This document shows, one piece after another, positions 36,395 to 45,400 of a DNA stretch of 62,747 nucleotides (within the stretch, counting starts at the first letter, position 1; each line of letters opens with the position of its first letter). The translations under genes and the position numbers were made by a program. The notes under the pieces were generated by a model. It was not told the DNA's origin and did not search any database. It saw only the letters and a program-made list of their open reading frames with translations. Origin of the DNA: Bryobacterales bacterium (GTDB lineage: Bacteria; Acidobacteriota; Terriglobia; Bryobacterales; UBA6623); contig JAPPMC010000178.1 in the NCBI GenBank assembly GCA_028819235.1, positions 1 through 62,747 of the forward strand, written 5' to 3'.

Positions 36395-37504
36395 TCAGAA
36401 CTGCTCGGCGAGGCTGAAGATCGGCAGGTACAGGGAAATGAGCACGAATGCGACGAAGATTCCCATGAAGATCATGATCACGGGCTCTATCAGGCTCAGG
36501 AGGGCCGTCGTCTTTGTCTGAACTTCCTCGTCGAAGAACTCCGCCACCGAGGTCAGCATTTGCGGAAGTGCACCTGTGGCCTCGCCTACCTTCACCATCT
36601 CGACTGCTAGCGTCGGGAAGATGCCGGCCCGGGCTATGCTCTGCGATAGCCCCTGGCCCTCTCGGACCCGCTCCTGCACTGTCCTCAGGGTGTCTTGGAG
36701 GACACCAGTCCCCACGGACGTGCCGGCCGTCTCGAGCGCGGCGACAAGCGGTACGCCCCCGGTGAGCAACGTGCTCAGCAGCCTCGCCAGCTGCGCTACC
36801 TGATAGCGGATCCAGAGAGGCCCCAAGACTGGCGACCGCAGCGTGAGCCCTTGGATCTGGCGCCGCGTGCCGTCCCGCCGCAGAGCCCAGGCTCCGAGGC
36901 CCAGAGCCGACGCCACCGTCAGCAGGATTGGAACGGCGTGTTCGCGTGCCGCATTGCCAGTGGCCACCAGCAGCTGAGTCGACAGCGGCAGGTTCGAGTC
37001 CATCGTCTCGTAGAGCTTCGCGAACTCCGGCACGACGTATGTGACCAGGAAGACCACCAGCACGACGACCAGCACCACCAGCACAGACGGATAGATCAGC
37101 GACACGAGGATCTTTTTTCGGATCGCCAGAACGAGGCTCTGGTAGCTGATGTAACGCTCCAAGACCTCGTCCAGCCCCCCTGAGCGTTCTCCAGCCAGCA
37201 GCGATGTGACATAGATCGGCGGGAACACTCCGCGGCTGCGGAATGCCACGGAGAGCGGAACGCCGACCTTGACGTCGTCGCGCACTTTGGCCAAGTGCGA
37301 AGCCAAAGCCTTGTTGCGGACGTTGCCGACCAGAAGGTCGAGTGACTGGGGGATGGGCAGGCCAGCCCTCACGAGCGCAAGGAACTGGGAGTTGAAGACC
37401 ACGAACTGCTGGAGGTCCAGTCGGCCGCGGGGCGCGCGCGGCGCTGCATCGTCACCCGCGGCCCGCGATTGGCCGGACCGGCGGTAGATCGCAGGGAATG
37501 CCAT
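36395..37504 (-). CDS. pilC: Inner-membrane platform protein PilC/GspF
   Basis: Polytopic platform protein of 369 residues with two GspF/T2SSF repeats. The first starts at FVVFNSQFLALVRAGLPIPQSLDLL and the second at RLLSTLLTGGVPLVAALETAG. Three membrane helices are visible, at about 170-195 (SLIYPSVLVVLVVVLVVFLVTYVV), 220-240 and 345-366 (VIMIFMGIFVAFVLISLYL), each repeat preceding one. It is the first gene of the pil run, 47 bases before pilB, and interacts with the PilB ring in related systems. The Oar-receptor gene ends 150 bases upstream on the same strand. Confidence 0.9.
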   Translation of the reverse strand: MAFPAIYRRSGQSRAAGDDAAPRAPRGRLDLQQFVVFNSQFLALVRAGLPIPQSLDLLVGNVRNKALASHLAKVRDDVKVGVPLSVAFRSRGVFPPIYVTSLLAGERSGGLDEVLERYISYQSLVLAIRKKILVSLIYPSVLVVLVVVLVVFLVTYVVPEFAKLYETMDSNLPLSTQLLVATGNAAREHAVPILLTVASALGLGAWALRRDGTRRQIQGLTLRSPVLGPLWIRYQVAQLARLLSTLLTGGVPLVAALETAGTSVGTGVLQDTLRTVQERVREGQGLSQSIARAGIFPTLAVEMVKVGEATGALPQMLTSVAEFFDEEVQTKTTALLSLIEPVIMIFMGIFVAFVLISLYLPIFSLAEQF

Positions 37505-37654
37505 CCTCAGATCGAAGGACGAGCCCGACGGGCGGATCGTGCACCGTCTGGCGCAGGAAGTCCCCGTGGCACTGTTCCGGGGCGGTTCGTGAGCCGGCCC
37601 GGACCTGGCGGCCCTCCGGCGGCAGCAACTGGCTGACCGCGTGATGCGCGGACC

Positions 37655-40600
37655 CTAGAAGGAGAATCGAAAGCCAGCCTGAAGTTGGCGAGCTTGCCCC
37701 GCAGAGAGCGACCGACCAAACGTTGCCTGGCCGAAAGTCCGTTCTGGCAGGTCAAAGTTCGTCCGGTTCGCGAGGTTGAAGGCCTCGACTCGCAGTTCCG
37801 CTATTGCCGCATCGGACACGCGGAAAGCCCGTACGAGCGCCACGTCGAAGCTGGCGAAGCCCGGGCCCGTGAGAGTATTCCTCCCGGCGTTGCCGAATGT
37901 GAGGGCTGCGGGCATTGCGAATGCATCGGGGCGGAACCAGAGACCAGTTCCCGCTGCCCTCGGGTCGCCCACCAGATGAGGGCGGTCGGCGCCGAAGATT
38001 CCGCCGGTGTTGCCGGTGTTCGAGTTGTCGACCGCGAGCTGAGGCGTCAGGGGCCTGCCGTTTCCGGCAGTTGCGATGGCGAACGCCCGCCAGTTCTCCA
38101 GCAACGGGTGCCTTGACGGGCTGGCCAGCTGCAGCGAAAGTGTAAAGCGGCCGCGCTGGTCGAAGTTCGACAGCCCCCTCTCGGCTCGGAAATTGTTGCT
38201 GTCCTGCGGGAACGACTGGTCTCCCGCCGAACCGAGAAACGCTGAAACATCGTCGATCGACTTCGACCAAGTGTGTGCCGCTCGCAGACCGACGCCTCCG
38301 CGGAAGCGCCGTTCCAGGGAGAACACGCCCGAATGGTAGGTGGATGAGGCTGCGGACTCGAACAGCACGATGTTGGCGAAGCCGGCGGTCGGCCTTCGCC
38401 CGTCCACTTCGCCCGGGCCCGGAGAGGGCTGGTTCAGGTTGCGCCGCCTTAGGAGCTTCGAGGACTTGGAGCCGATATATGAGGCCCTCCCTACTAGTCC
38501 CCCGGGAAGGCTGCGCTCGATTCCGCCGCTCCAGTGCTGGGCGTACGCGGTGCGGAAGTCCGGCTGGACGGAATTGACCGAGGCGGGAGGCGTGTACCCC
38601 GACCCGGCGAACGGATCCGAGAGCCTGGGCAGGGAGAACTGGGATGGAAAGAAAAGCTTGAGCTCGAAGTACGGCGGGTTGAAGTAGAGGCCTGAATTCG
38701 CCTCCAGCACGTTCAGGTCGTGGAATATCCCGTACGCGGCGCGCAGCACGGTGCCGCCCCCCGTGTCCCAGGCGGCTCCTAGGCGAGGCGCGATGTTGTT
38801 GCGGTCCGCGGCATACCCGGCCCTACCGAAGGGAGAGGTGCCGGCACGCACCAGCGAGAGGGACGCGTGGTCGAAGTGAGTGAAGCGATCATGCGCGTCA
38901 CGTGCGGGCCGGTTGTACTCGTAGCGCACGCCGATGCTCAGCGTGACCCGCCTCCCAACCTGCCACTCGTCCTGGGCATATGCCCCCCAAGAAGAAGCAC
39001 GCTGCCTAAAGTCGTTGTCGATCACCGTCTGGATGCTGTATGTGGGGAATCCGAGGAGCAGATCGGCCACCGCATTCTGGGCGATCGCCCCCAGGAAATT
39101 GAACTGGCCGCGCCCGAAGAGCCCTTGAGTGCCGTCGATGCGCACGACTCTCGCCTCGGCGCCGGTCTTGAAACGATGGCCGCCCCCGTCGCGCAGCAGG
39201 TTGGCCGTGACGTGCGTTGTGCGGCTGCTCCGCAGTATTGGCAGCGCGGAGTCGTCGCCCAGACTGGCGTACCCACCCACGTTGATTCCCGGAAACCCGA
39301 CGAAGCGAGGGTCCTTGGAAAGCCCCCTGATGCCCAGCGATGCGGAGATGTCGTTGCCGGCATTCTGGTGGGCGACCTCGCGCCGGAGCCGGTTGAATCC
39401 TGCCCGGACCTCCAGCTGCGCCCGCGGAGAAAGCGCTTGGGTGAACGACGCGGCCAATTGCCTGCCGCGGTCGAGGGTGAAGCTGCCGAAACCCGGCACG
39501 TCCGAATCGGCGAACGGGCTGAAGCTCCGGGCATGGCTGTGGCTGAAGCGCGCGAAAAGGCGCGAGCCGGGGCTGCGGTGGTGGTCGATCCGCCCGGTCA
39601 GCTGGTTCACCAGGGCGTCGCCGAGGGGTGTGGAGACGAAGTTCTGCACCGAGTCCGGCCGGTTTGGGTCTGGCCAGTACCGAGCCGCCATGCGCCCGGG
39701 TGCGTCTTGGCGGGCAGCCGGGACGATGTTGCTAGGGAATGGAGCCCCGGCGAAGGGATCGATGACGACACCTGGCGAACCGGAGAAGTCGCCCTCGCGT
39801 TCGGCTGGAGAGGGGACGGCAGCGGTACGGGTTGCGGCGTCCCGGATGCGGGTCCCCTCGAATCCAGTGAAGAAGTAGGTGTGCCGGCGGTCGATGGGAC
39901 CGCCAAGGGCGCCCCCGAACTGTGCGCGTCTGTAGGTTGGAGGACGCGAGTCCGGGTCGAAGTGGTTGCGGGCGTCGAGCGCGTCATTGCGCATGTAGTG
40001 GTATGCGGATCCGCGGAGCTGGAGCGTTCCCGAGCGTGTCACCACATTCACCTGGCCTCCGGAGTTCCGGCCGAATTCCGCCTCGTAGCCCGACGCGTGC
40101 AGGCGGAACTCCCTGACGCTGTCCAGCGGAGGGCTGATGACGATGCGGTTGATGTAAAGGTCGTTGTTGTCGATGCCGTCCAGCAGGAAGTTATTGGAGG
40201 CTTCGCGAGCGCCTGCGACGTGAAAGCCGCTGTCGTTCTGGGTCGACAGCTCCGAGCCGGGCGCGCTTGTGTGAGCGCCGCCCCCGAGGAGCACGAGCGG
40301 AAGGAATACGCGCTGGTTCAGGGGCAGGTTGCGCATCTCAGCCCGCTCGATTACGGTGCCGACCGCCCCGGTGCGCTGCTCTAGGAGCGGTGTCGCTTCA
40401 ACCACATCGATCGCGAAGCGGACCGTCTCCAGATCCATTCTCAACTCGACCACCGCGCTCGTGCCCACACGTACCACGACCCTTGCCGCGGGTGCTGCTA
40501 GCCCGTCCGAGGAGGGCCGGAGCTCGTACGGGCCAGGCGGCAGGGCGGGGAATCCGAAGGCTCCCTCTGCGGTTGCGGCCGAGTCGAATGACCGGCCCGT

Positions 40601-40780
40601 CTCGACCGCGACCGCTTCCACGCGCGCCGCCACACCGCGACCCGCCGGATCCAGCACGAGTCCCGAGATGCTTCCCGTGACCGGCTGGCCCAGGAGTTCC
40701 GGGCCCCACGCAAGGACCAGCGACATCGCCGAGACACCGAAAGCCCACAAGGCCTGCCGGAGCGGTCGCGGCGTATCCAT
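37655..40780 (-). CDS. TonB-dependent receptor, Oar-like
   Basis: Second large outer-membrane receptor, 1041 residues. Signal peptide at about 1-31 (LWAFGVSAMSLVLAWGPELLG), then a carboxypeptidase-regulatory-like domain (about 36-115, GSISGLVLDPAGRGVAARVEAVA), the plug (MRNLPLNQRVFLPLVLLGGG, FHVAGAREASNNFLLDGIDNNDLY, FRLHASGYEAEFGRNSGGQVNVVTRSGT) and a barrel of about 800 residues closing with aromatic RQLQAGFRFSF. It begins only seven bases after the LytTR regulator gene, so the two are very probably co-transcribed. The pil genes follow 150 bases on. The ligand cannot be read from sequence. Confidence 0.9.
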   Translation of the reverse strand: MDTPRPLRQALWAFGVSAMSLVLAWGPELLGQPVTGSISGLVLDPAGRGVAARVEAVAVETGRSFDSAATAEGAFGFPALPPGPYELRPSSDGLAAPAARVVVRVGTSAVVELRMDLETVRFAIDVVEATPLLEQRTGAVGTVIERAEMRNLPLNQRVFLPLVLLGGGAHTSAPGSELSTQNDSGFHVAGAREASNNFLLDGIDNNDLYINRIVISPPLDSVREFRLHASGYEAEFGRNSGGQVNVVTRSGTLQLRGSAYHYMRNDALDARNHFDPDSRPPTYRRAQFGGALGGPIDRRHTYFFTGFEGTRIRDAATRTAAVPSPAEREGDFSGSPGVVIDPFAGAPFPSNIVPAARQDAPGRMAARYWPDPNRPDSVQNFVSTPLGDALVNQLTGRIDHHRSPGSRLFARFSHSHARSFSPFADSDVPGFGSFTLDRGRQLAASFTQALSPRAQLEVRAGFNRLRREVAHQNAGNDISASLGIRGLSKDPRFVGFPGINVGGYASLGDDSALPILRSSRTTHVTANLLRDGGGHRFKTGAEARVVRIDGTQGLFGRGQFNFLGAIAQNAVADLLLGFPTYSIQTVIDNDFRQRASSWGAYAQDEWQVGRRVTLSIGVRYEYNRPARDAHDRFTHFDHASLSLVRAGTSPFGRAGYAADRNNIAPRLGAAWDTGGGTVLRAAYGIFHDLNVLEANSGLYFNPPYFELKLFFPSQFSLPRLSDPFAGSGYTPPASVNSVQPDFRTAYAQHWSGGIERSLPGGLVGRASYIGSKSSKLLRRRNLNQPSPGPGEVDGRRPTAGFANIVLFESAASSTYHSGVFSLERRFRGGVGLRAAHTWSKSIDDVSAFLGSAGDQSFPQDSNNFRAERGLSNFDQRGRFTLSLQLASPSRHPLLENWRAFAIATAGNGRPLTPQLAVDNSNTGNTGGIFGADRPHLVGDPRAAGTGLWFRPDAFAMPAALTFGNAGRNTLTGPGFASFDVALVRAFRVSDAAIAELRVEAFNLANRTNFDLPERTFGQATFGRSLSAGQARQLQAGFRFSF

Positions 40781-40787
40781 GCGGCGC

Positions 40788-41552
40788 CTACAGGCGGAAC
40801 AGCTCGCGCAGTCGCTTCGTCTGGGCCCGACTGACAGGGACTGCGGTGTGGTCCGCGTCGCTCATCCGCAGTTGGTAGGACGACTTGAACCACGGGAGGA
40901 CCTCTTCGATCCGATTGATGTTGATCAGGTACGAGCGGTGCGGGCGCCAGAAGTGTGTCTCGCCTAGGGTGGACTGCAATTCGTCAAGCGTCTTGTAGTT
41001 GCTGTACCCGTCCAGGTGGGTGGCCACGATGCGGATAGCCCCCTTCCGCACGTGTGCCAAGATCACGTCCGATGCGTCGACTAGGATCTGGCGGCCGCCC
41101 TTTCGCACTAGAACCTTTGTTGGTGCCGTCCCATGGTCGCGGAGGCTCGAGAGCATTCTAGCTACGCGCTCCGACTCGCGCTCCGGTGAGCGCATCAGTT
41201 CCCGCGCTCGTTCTATTGACTTTTCCAGACGCTCCCGCTCTACCGGCTTGAGCAGGTAGTCGGCCGCGTTCACGTCAAAGGCCTCGACCGCGTAGTGGTC
41301 GTAGGCCGTGGCGAATACGACGTAGGGAAGCGGTCCGCCTCGGTCGAGCAACCGGCGTGCGACCTCGACCCCGCTCAAGCCGGGCATCTCGACATCCAGA
41401 AAGACAATGTCTGGCCGGACGCGGCTGATCGTCTCCAACGCCGACCGCCCGTCGGACGCCTCACCGACGACGTCGACGTCGGGGAATGATCGCAGCAGGA
41501 ATGCCAACTCTTCCCGCGCCAGCTGCTCGTCGTCAACCAGCAGCGCCTTCAT
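40788..41552 (-). CDS. LytTR-family response regulator
   Basis: Two-domain transcription regulator of 254 residues from ATG 41552. The receiver (about 1-120) has the acidic pair (VDDE, Asp 7/8), phospho-acceptor Asp 53 in IVFLDVEMPG and the conserved Lys in DYLLKPVERE. The C-terminal LytTR domain (about 150-254) has VLVRKGGRQILVDASDVILA, then HFWRPHRSYLININRIEEVLPW and VPVSRAQTKRLREL. LytTR proteins bind DNA through beta-strands and are often paired with a LytS-type kinase. No kinase gene lies in this window, so its sensor is elsewhere. Its stop is seven bases from the receptor start. Confidence 0.93.
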   Translation of the reverse strand: MKALLVDDEQLAREELAFLLRSFPDVDVVGEASDGRSALETISRVRPDIVFLDVEMPGLSGVEVARRLLDRGGPLPYVVFATAYDHYAVEAFDVNAADYLLKPVERERLEKSIERARELMRSPERESERVARMLSSLRDHGTAPTKVLVRKGGRQILVDASDVILAHVRKGAIRIVATHLDGYSNYKTLDELQSTLGETHFWRPHRSYLININRIEEVLPWFKSSYQLRMSDADHTAVPVSRAQTKRLRELFRL

Positions 41553-41722
41553 GGTGCCTGCCGCTTCGCCCTCCGCAGCCCGTATGGCCGCGGGCAAGGC
41601 TGAGTGTAGCATTGGGGCGTCGACGCCCTCGGGCCCGGGGGCGTTGTGCGGCTTCCCGAAGCCTGAACCGGGCACTCGCCCGCGTTCGTCTTGCCGGGCC
41701 AGCTGAGTCAGCAGTGCACACC

Positions 41723-42415
41723 ATGCCCCAGGCCCGCCGGCCAGCATTGGCCCTCTTTGCGAAGGCTGCCCATCCGGGCCGCGTGAAGACGCGCTTGGGT
41801 CCTGCCTTGACGCTGGAGCTCGCTGCCGAGTTCCACGCGCTGTGCACCGAGCATCTGTGGCGGCGGTTCGCGGCGGACCGGCGCTTGGACACATTCCTCT
41901 ATTGCGACGACCAGTGGCCCCCGTTCGAGCGCTTGGCCCGCGATGGACGGCTCCGGATCCAGCAGGGGTGTGACCTTGGAGCGCGCATGCTCAACTGCCT
42001 CCGCGAACTGTTGGGCGAGGGCCATCCAAAGGCGCTGATCGTAGGGAGCGATGCCCCGACCCTGCCCGCATCCCAGCTTGATGAGGCCCTTGTTGCGCTG
42101 GATCGGCACCAGGTCGTTCTGGGCCCGTCGATTGACGGAGGTTTCACGCTAATCGGCGCGACCCGGACGCGGCCCGGCATTTTCGCAGGAGTCCGATGGT
42201 CGCGCGACAACACAAGGGAAGCGTGCCTGAAGGCCATCGCCGACACGGGGCTCGGCGCGAGGGTCACGCCCACGTCGGCTTTCGACGTAGACACCCCTTC
42301 CGACCTCGTGCGCCTCGCCGCTGACCCGGCCCTGCCCCCTTCTTTGGGCGATTGGCTCCGGCGCTGTGGGCCGGAAGCCGCCGTTCAGGCGGGGTTCATG
42401 GGTGGACGCTCTTGA
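41723..42415 (+). CDS. DUF2064/TIGR04282 glycosyltransferase-like protein
   Basis: A 230-residue GT-A fold protein of the DUF2064 group. Family marks: ALFAKAAHPGRVKTRLGPALT near the start (the nucleotide-sugar loop), IVGSDAPTLPASQL (the SDxP motif) and VVLGPSIDGGFTLIGA, then DVDTPSDLVRL. Members resemble CofC nucleotidyltransferases and are sometimes beside radical-SAM or glycosyl genes; none is here. The start is ATG 41723, 170 bases from the divergent LytTR gene. A longer frame reaches back to 41486 but is unlike the family. Confidence 0.82.
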   Translation: MPQARRPALALFAKAAHPGRVKTRLGPALTLELAAEFHALCTEHLWRRFAADRRLDTFLYCDDQWPPFERLARDGRLRIQQGCDLGARMLNCLRELLGEGHPKALIVGSDAPTLPASQLDEALVALDRHQVVLGPSIDGGFTLIGATRTRPGIFAGVRWSRDNTREACLKAIADTGLGARVTPTSAFDVDTPSDLVRLAADPALPPSLGDWLRRCGPEAAVQAGFMGGRS

Positions 42416-42479
42416 GCTTGCGACGAGCGTCGCCGACCCTCATGCTCCAGTCGACCCCGCGCTGGCACGAATTAACGTC

Positions 42480-42959
42480 CTACGACAAAGCTGCGATCTC
42501 GGCGCGTAACGCCTCCAGGACGCCAATCCGGCGTCCGCACAGGCACTGCCTTGTCATCTCGCTCAGTTCGCTCTCCGCGATGTTCAGCCAACTGCCGTGC
42601 TTCGGCGTGCAGGACTTGATCCGCCGCACCAACTTCCTCGCCCGGGTTGCCTCGGACGCCGTGCAAGAGGCCCCCTTGATGTCCGTGTGCAGGTTGTCCA
42701 GCACCAGAGTGACCTTCTCGCGGTCCGCGTAGCGCCGTTCCTTCAATGTGGCCACCTCCCGTGCGCAGTCCGTCTTCGTGCAGCGCTCGCGGGCGCTCGC
42801 CTCGCGCCAGCCTCCCAACGCCCCGCAGAGCACGAAAGCCGTGGCCCCGCCAGCCCGCTCGTCCTCGTAGTCCACGCGGTCAGGTTGCTGCGTCGTCGCC
42901 GGCGGGGCCTCTCGGGTCTTCCTGATCAACTGCACCGGCTGCTCGTCCGTGCAGACCAC
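42480..42959 (-). pseudogene. IS630-family transposase remnant
   Basis: C-terminal two-thirds of a DDE transposase of the IS630 group: TDEQPVQLIRKTREAPP carries the first Asp, KVTLVLDNLHTD the second, and TPKHGSWLNIAESELSEMTRQC the final Glu region. The N-terminal helix-turn-helix part is missing, and around GASCTASEATRARKLVRR the sequence departs from the family (expected LYEAF-type motif), suggesting a frameshift. At 42976-42989, just outside the fragment, TAGGGGCGCCCCTA is a perfect 14-bp palindrome. Not expected to be active. Confidence 0.8.
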
Positions 42960-43083
42960 CCGGCGCTACGCATCTTAGGGGCGCCCCTAGGGCTCTAAGG
43001 CCTTTGCCTACCTCGTGCAAATGGGGCGCGACCACGACCAGACCCGCCTTGGACTGCGATAAGCCGAATGCCCATCTCAGGCT

Positions 43084-43329
43084 ATGCCCCTGAGCATGGA
43101 GAGCCGGACCCGCGATTCACCAACATCCACCCGGGGGTCGGCGTGGCGGTGCTTGATAGTCCATCACGCCCAACTAAATCATGACGGAATAGCAACCCGC
43201 AGCACGGCCCGACTGCGCGTGAAGGGCGCAGTGACGCAAGTGTACGATGAGGGCGAGTTGGAGAAGCTGCTGGTGGGACTGGTGCTTAAGAACAAGGAGA
43301 GACGGTCGACTGGAGTGGTGAGGAGATGA
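43084..43329 (+). CDS. Short frame overlapping the OLD-like gene (start uncertain)
   Basis: An open frame of up to 81 codons whose last ~36 residues look like real protein: VKGAVTQVYDEGELEKLLVGLVLKNKERRSTG, charged and probably helical. Its stop overlaps the OLD-like ATG by four bases (ATGAG), the spacing of coupled genes. A GTG at 43218 would give a 37-residue product. The upstream part (MESRTRDSPTSTRGSAWRC) looks non-coding, so this may be the tail of a gene cut by the IS630 insertion or a true small partner protein. Confidence 0.4.
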   Translation: MPLSMESRTRDSPTSTRGSAWRCLIVHHAQLNHDGIATRSTARLRVKGAVTQVYDEGELEKLLVGLVLKNKERRSTGVVRR

Positions 43330-45128
43330 GGCACTTGCAATACCTCGCAATCCGCAATTTCAAGGGATTTGGTGACGTCACACGCATCGAACTTGACCAT
43401 CCTGCAGTGCTGGTTGGCCCGAATAACTGCGGTAAGACGACGGCACTTCAGGCGATAGCACTCTGGTCCCAAGCCGTCCAGACGTGGTTCGACCGCAAGG
43501 GCCAGGCACCTCCCAAAGAGCGCACCGCAACCGGCCTCAACCGGCTGGCCGTCGTTGCCGTTCCAGTTCGGAGCACACGCGACTATTGGCACAACATGGC
43601 CGTCAGAACTGGTCCCAAGAACATTCCGCTCGAGATCACACTGGGAGTTCTTCACGACAGCCGCGTACGCCCAGTAACTATGCGGTTTCGTTGCTTCGGG
43701 GACGAAACAGTGTACTGCACGCCTGATGAGTCGACTTTGGAGATCCCAGAGTTCATCAACGCGGCCGCCGACCTAAAGGTTCGATTGCTGTATCCGATGT
43801 CCGGAATCGAGACCGAGGAGCCGATCCTTCAGCCCGGTCGCATCGATGTTCTGCTGGGACAAGGTCAAACGGCTCAAGTGCTGCGCAACCTGTGTCTCAT
43901 GGTGTTTCGGGAGGACCGTGGGGCCTGGTCGCGAATCGAGAAGCTGATGAACCGTCTGTTCGCCGTGGACCTTGAAGATCCTGTTGAGACAGGACGCGGA
44001 GCTATCGACCTCTTCTACCGTCAACCTGACGTGCGCCGACCTATTGACATTGCCCTTGCGGGTCGGGGGCTCCAGCAGATGCTACTGATCCTCTCGTATC
44101 TGCACTCGCATCCTCGCAGCGTCATTCTGATCGACGAACCGGATGCGCATTTGGAGATTCTGCGCCAGAGGCAGGCCTATGTGCTGCTGCGTGACGAAGC
44201 AGCTCGGAACGACTCTCAGGTAGTTCTCGTTACACACTCCGAAGTGATTCTGCACGAGGCCCTCGACCGCAACCTGACACTGCTCCTCGGTGCGGAGGCT
44301 GACGAGTTGGCATCCAAGACCGATATCGGGGCTGCGCTGAGGCACTATGGTGCCGAGCACTACATCCGTGCCCGACAACGGAGATATGTGCTCTACGTCG
44401 AAGGGGCAACCGACCTAGCCGTGTTACGGTCACTCGCAACAGTATTGCAACATCGGGCCGCTACCGTGTGGGATGAGACAGCGAATGTGTACGACGTGCA
44501 AGATAATTGCCCCGAGCAGGATCAGGATTCCGAGCTTGAGCGCGTAGAAGGTGGCTTCGGCCTCAATCCCGACAGGCACTTCTTCGCGCTTCGGCCGATG
44601 CTACCTAACCTGAAGGGTCTAGCTATTCGCGATCGCAATGGACCCCAGCGAGAGGATTCAAACAATGGAGGCTTGATCACATGCTATTGGCGACGGTACG
44701 AAATCGAGAACTACATCGTCAGCCCCAAGATTCTCCGAGATTACGCCGCATCTGCATACGAAGACTCTCCGCTCTTCGATCGGTTTGGGAGTGAAGCAGA
44801 CGAAGTGTTGGATGAACTGGTGCTGAACAGGGTGTTCGAAGGCCACCAGAAGGACTTCTTCACTTGGAAGGGTCTAGATTCCAATGCGGCGCAACTATTG
44901 TGGGAGGCGAAGACCGAACGCCTCAAGCTGAGCGATTTCGCCGAGGAGTTCTTCAGGCGGTTAGCCGAAAAGCTTGGCCACGCCATGCTGCTGCGAAAGC
45001 GCGACCTCTACCGGCTGGTCAACGCTATGGACGTGGAAGCCATCGCCGATGAAGTGTCCGAGAAACTGGATCTGCTGGTCGACTTGTTCGATGGAGCGAG
45101 GAGGCCTGACTCGGGCGTGTCACAGTGA
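43326..45128 (+). CDS. OLD-like ATPase with TOPRIM nuclease domain
   Basis: A 600-residue protein combining an ABC-type ATPase with a TOPRIM-like nuclease, as in OLD-family anti-phage proteins. ATPase: Walker A GPNNCGKTT (31-39), signature-like GRGLQQML (246-253), Walker B SVILIDEPDAHLE (265-277) and H-loop VTHS (302-305). TOPRIM: YVEGATDLAVL with the acid Glu 359, then LAIRDRNGP (432-440) where the usual DxD reads DxN, and RYEIENYIVSP (457-467), a segment seen in OLD relatives. A helical C-terminus follows. There is no UvrD-like helicase next door, so it is not a Gabija pair. It has a short frame overlapping its start. Confidence 0.82.
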   Translation: MRHLQYLAIRNFKGFGDVTRIELDHPAVLVGPNNCGKTTALQAIALWSQAVQTWFDRKGQAPPKERTATGLNRLAVVAVPVRSTRDYWHNMAVRTGPKNIPLEITLGVLHDSRVRPVTMRFRCFGDETVYCTPDESTLEIPEFINAAADLKVRLLYPMSGIETEEPILQPGRIDVLLGQGQTAQVLRNLCLMVFREDRGAWSRIEKLMNRLFAVDLEDPVETGRGAIDLFYRQPDVRRPIDIALAGRGLQQMLLILSYLHSHPRSVILIDEPDAHLEILRQRQAYVLLRDEAARNDSQVVLVTHSEVILHEALDRNLTLLLGAEADELASKTDIGAALRHYGAEHYIRARQRRYVLYVEGATDLAVLRSLATVLQHRAATVWDETANVYDVQDNCPEQDQDSELERVEGGFGLNPDRHFFALRPMLPNLKGLAIRDRNGPQREDSNNGGLITCYWRRYEIENYIVSPKILRDYAASAYEDSPLFDRFGSEADEVLDELVLNRVFEGHQKDFFTWKGLDSNAAQLLWEAKTERLKLSDFAEEFFRRLAEKLGHAMLLRKRDLYRLVNAMDVEAIADEVSEKLDLLVDLFDGARRPDSGVSQ

Positions 45129-45400
45129 TCGTGGCGATCGGCACAATGCCATTGCGTGTTGCGCCCCGATCTTCACGCCGTTGTGGCACGTCCGCATCTG
45201 GAGCTACCGGGGCACTGGTGTGTGCCGACGGCGAAGGTCCTCGGAGGCTGCCACCGGGCCGTGCGACCGATCTGCTGGGGTCACGATGCCCACTCCGTTC
45301 GCTCTGCCGCAGAGACGGCGTTGCCGCTGGCTCGATGCACGTGGGGGCCCAAGCGAGAAATACGTTGGGGGCTGTCGCAGCGCGCTGCCTTCCTGCTCCT
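45129..45400. other. Gap after OLD-like gene
   Basis: No gene is convincing. A GTG frame overlapping the OLD stop (45125-45421) has a low-complexity product and is not supported. Confidence 0.4.

Noticed and set aside
43326..45128. Gabija system (GajA) for the OLD-like protein
   Set aside because: There is no GajB-like helicase on either side; the neighbours are a short frame and a repeat.
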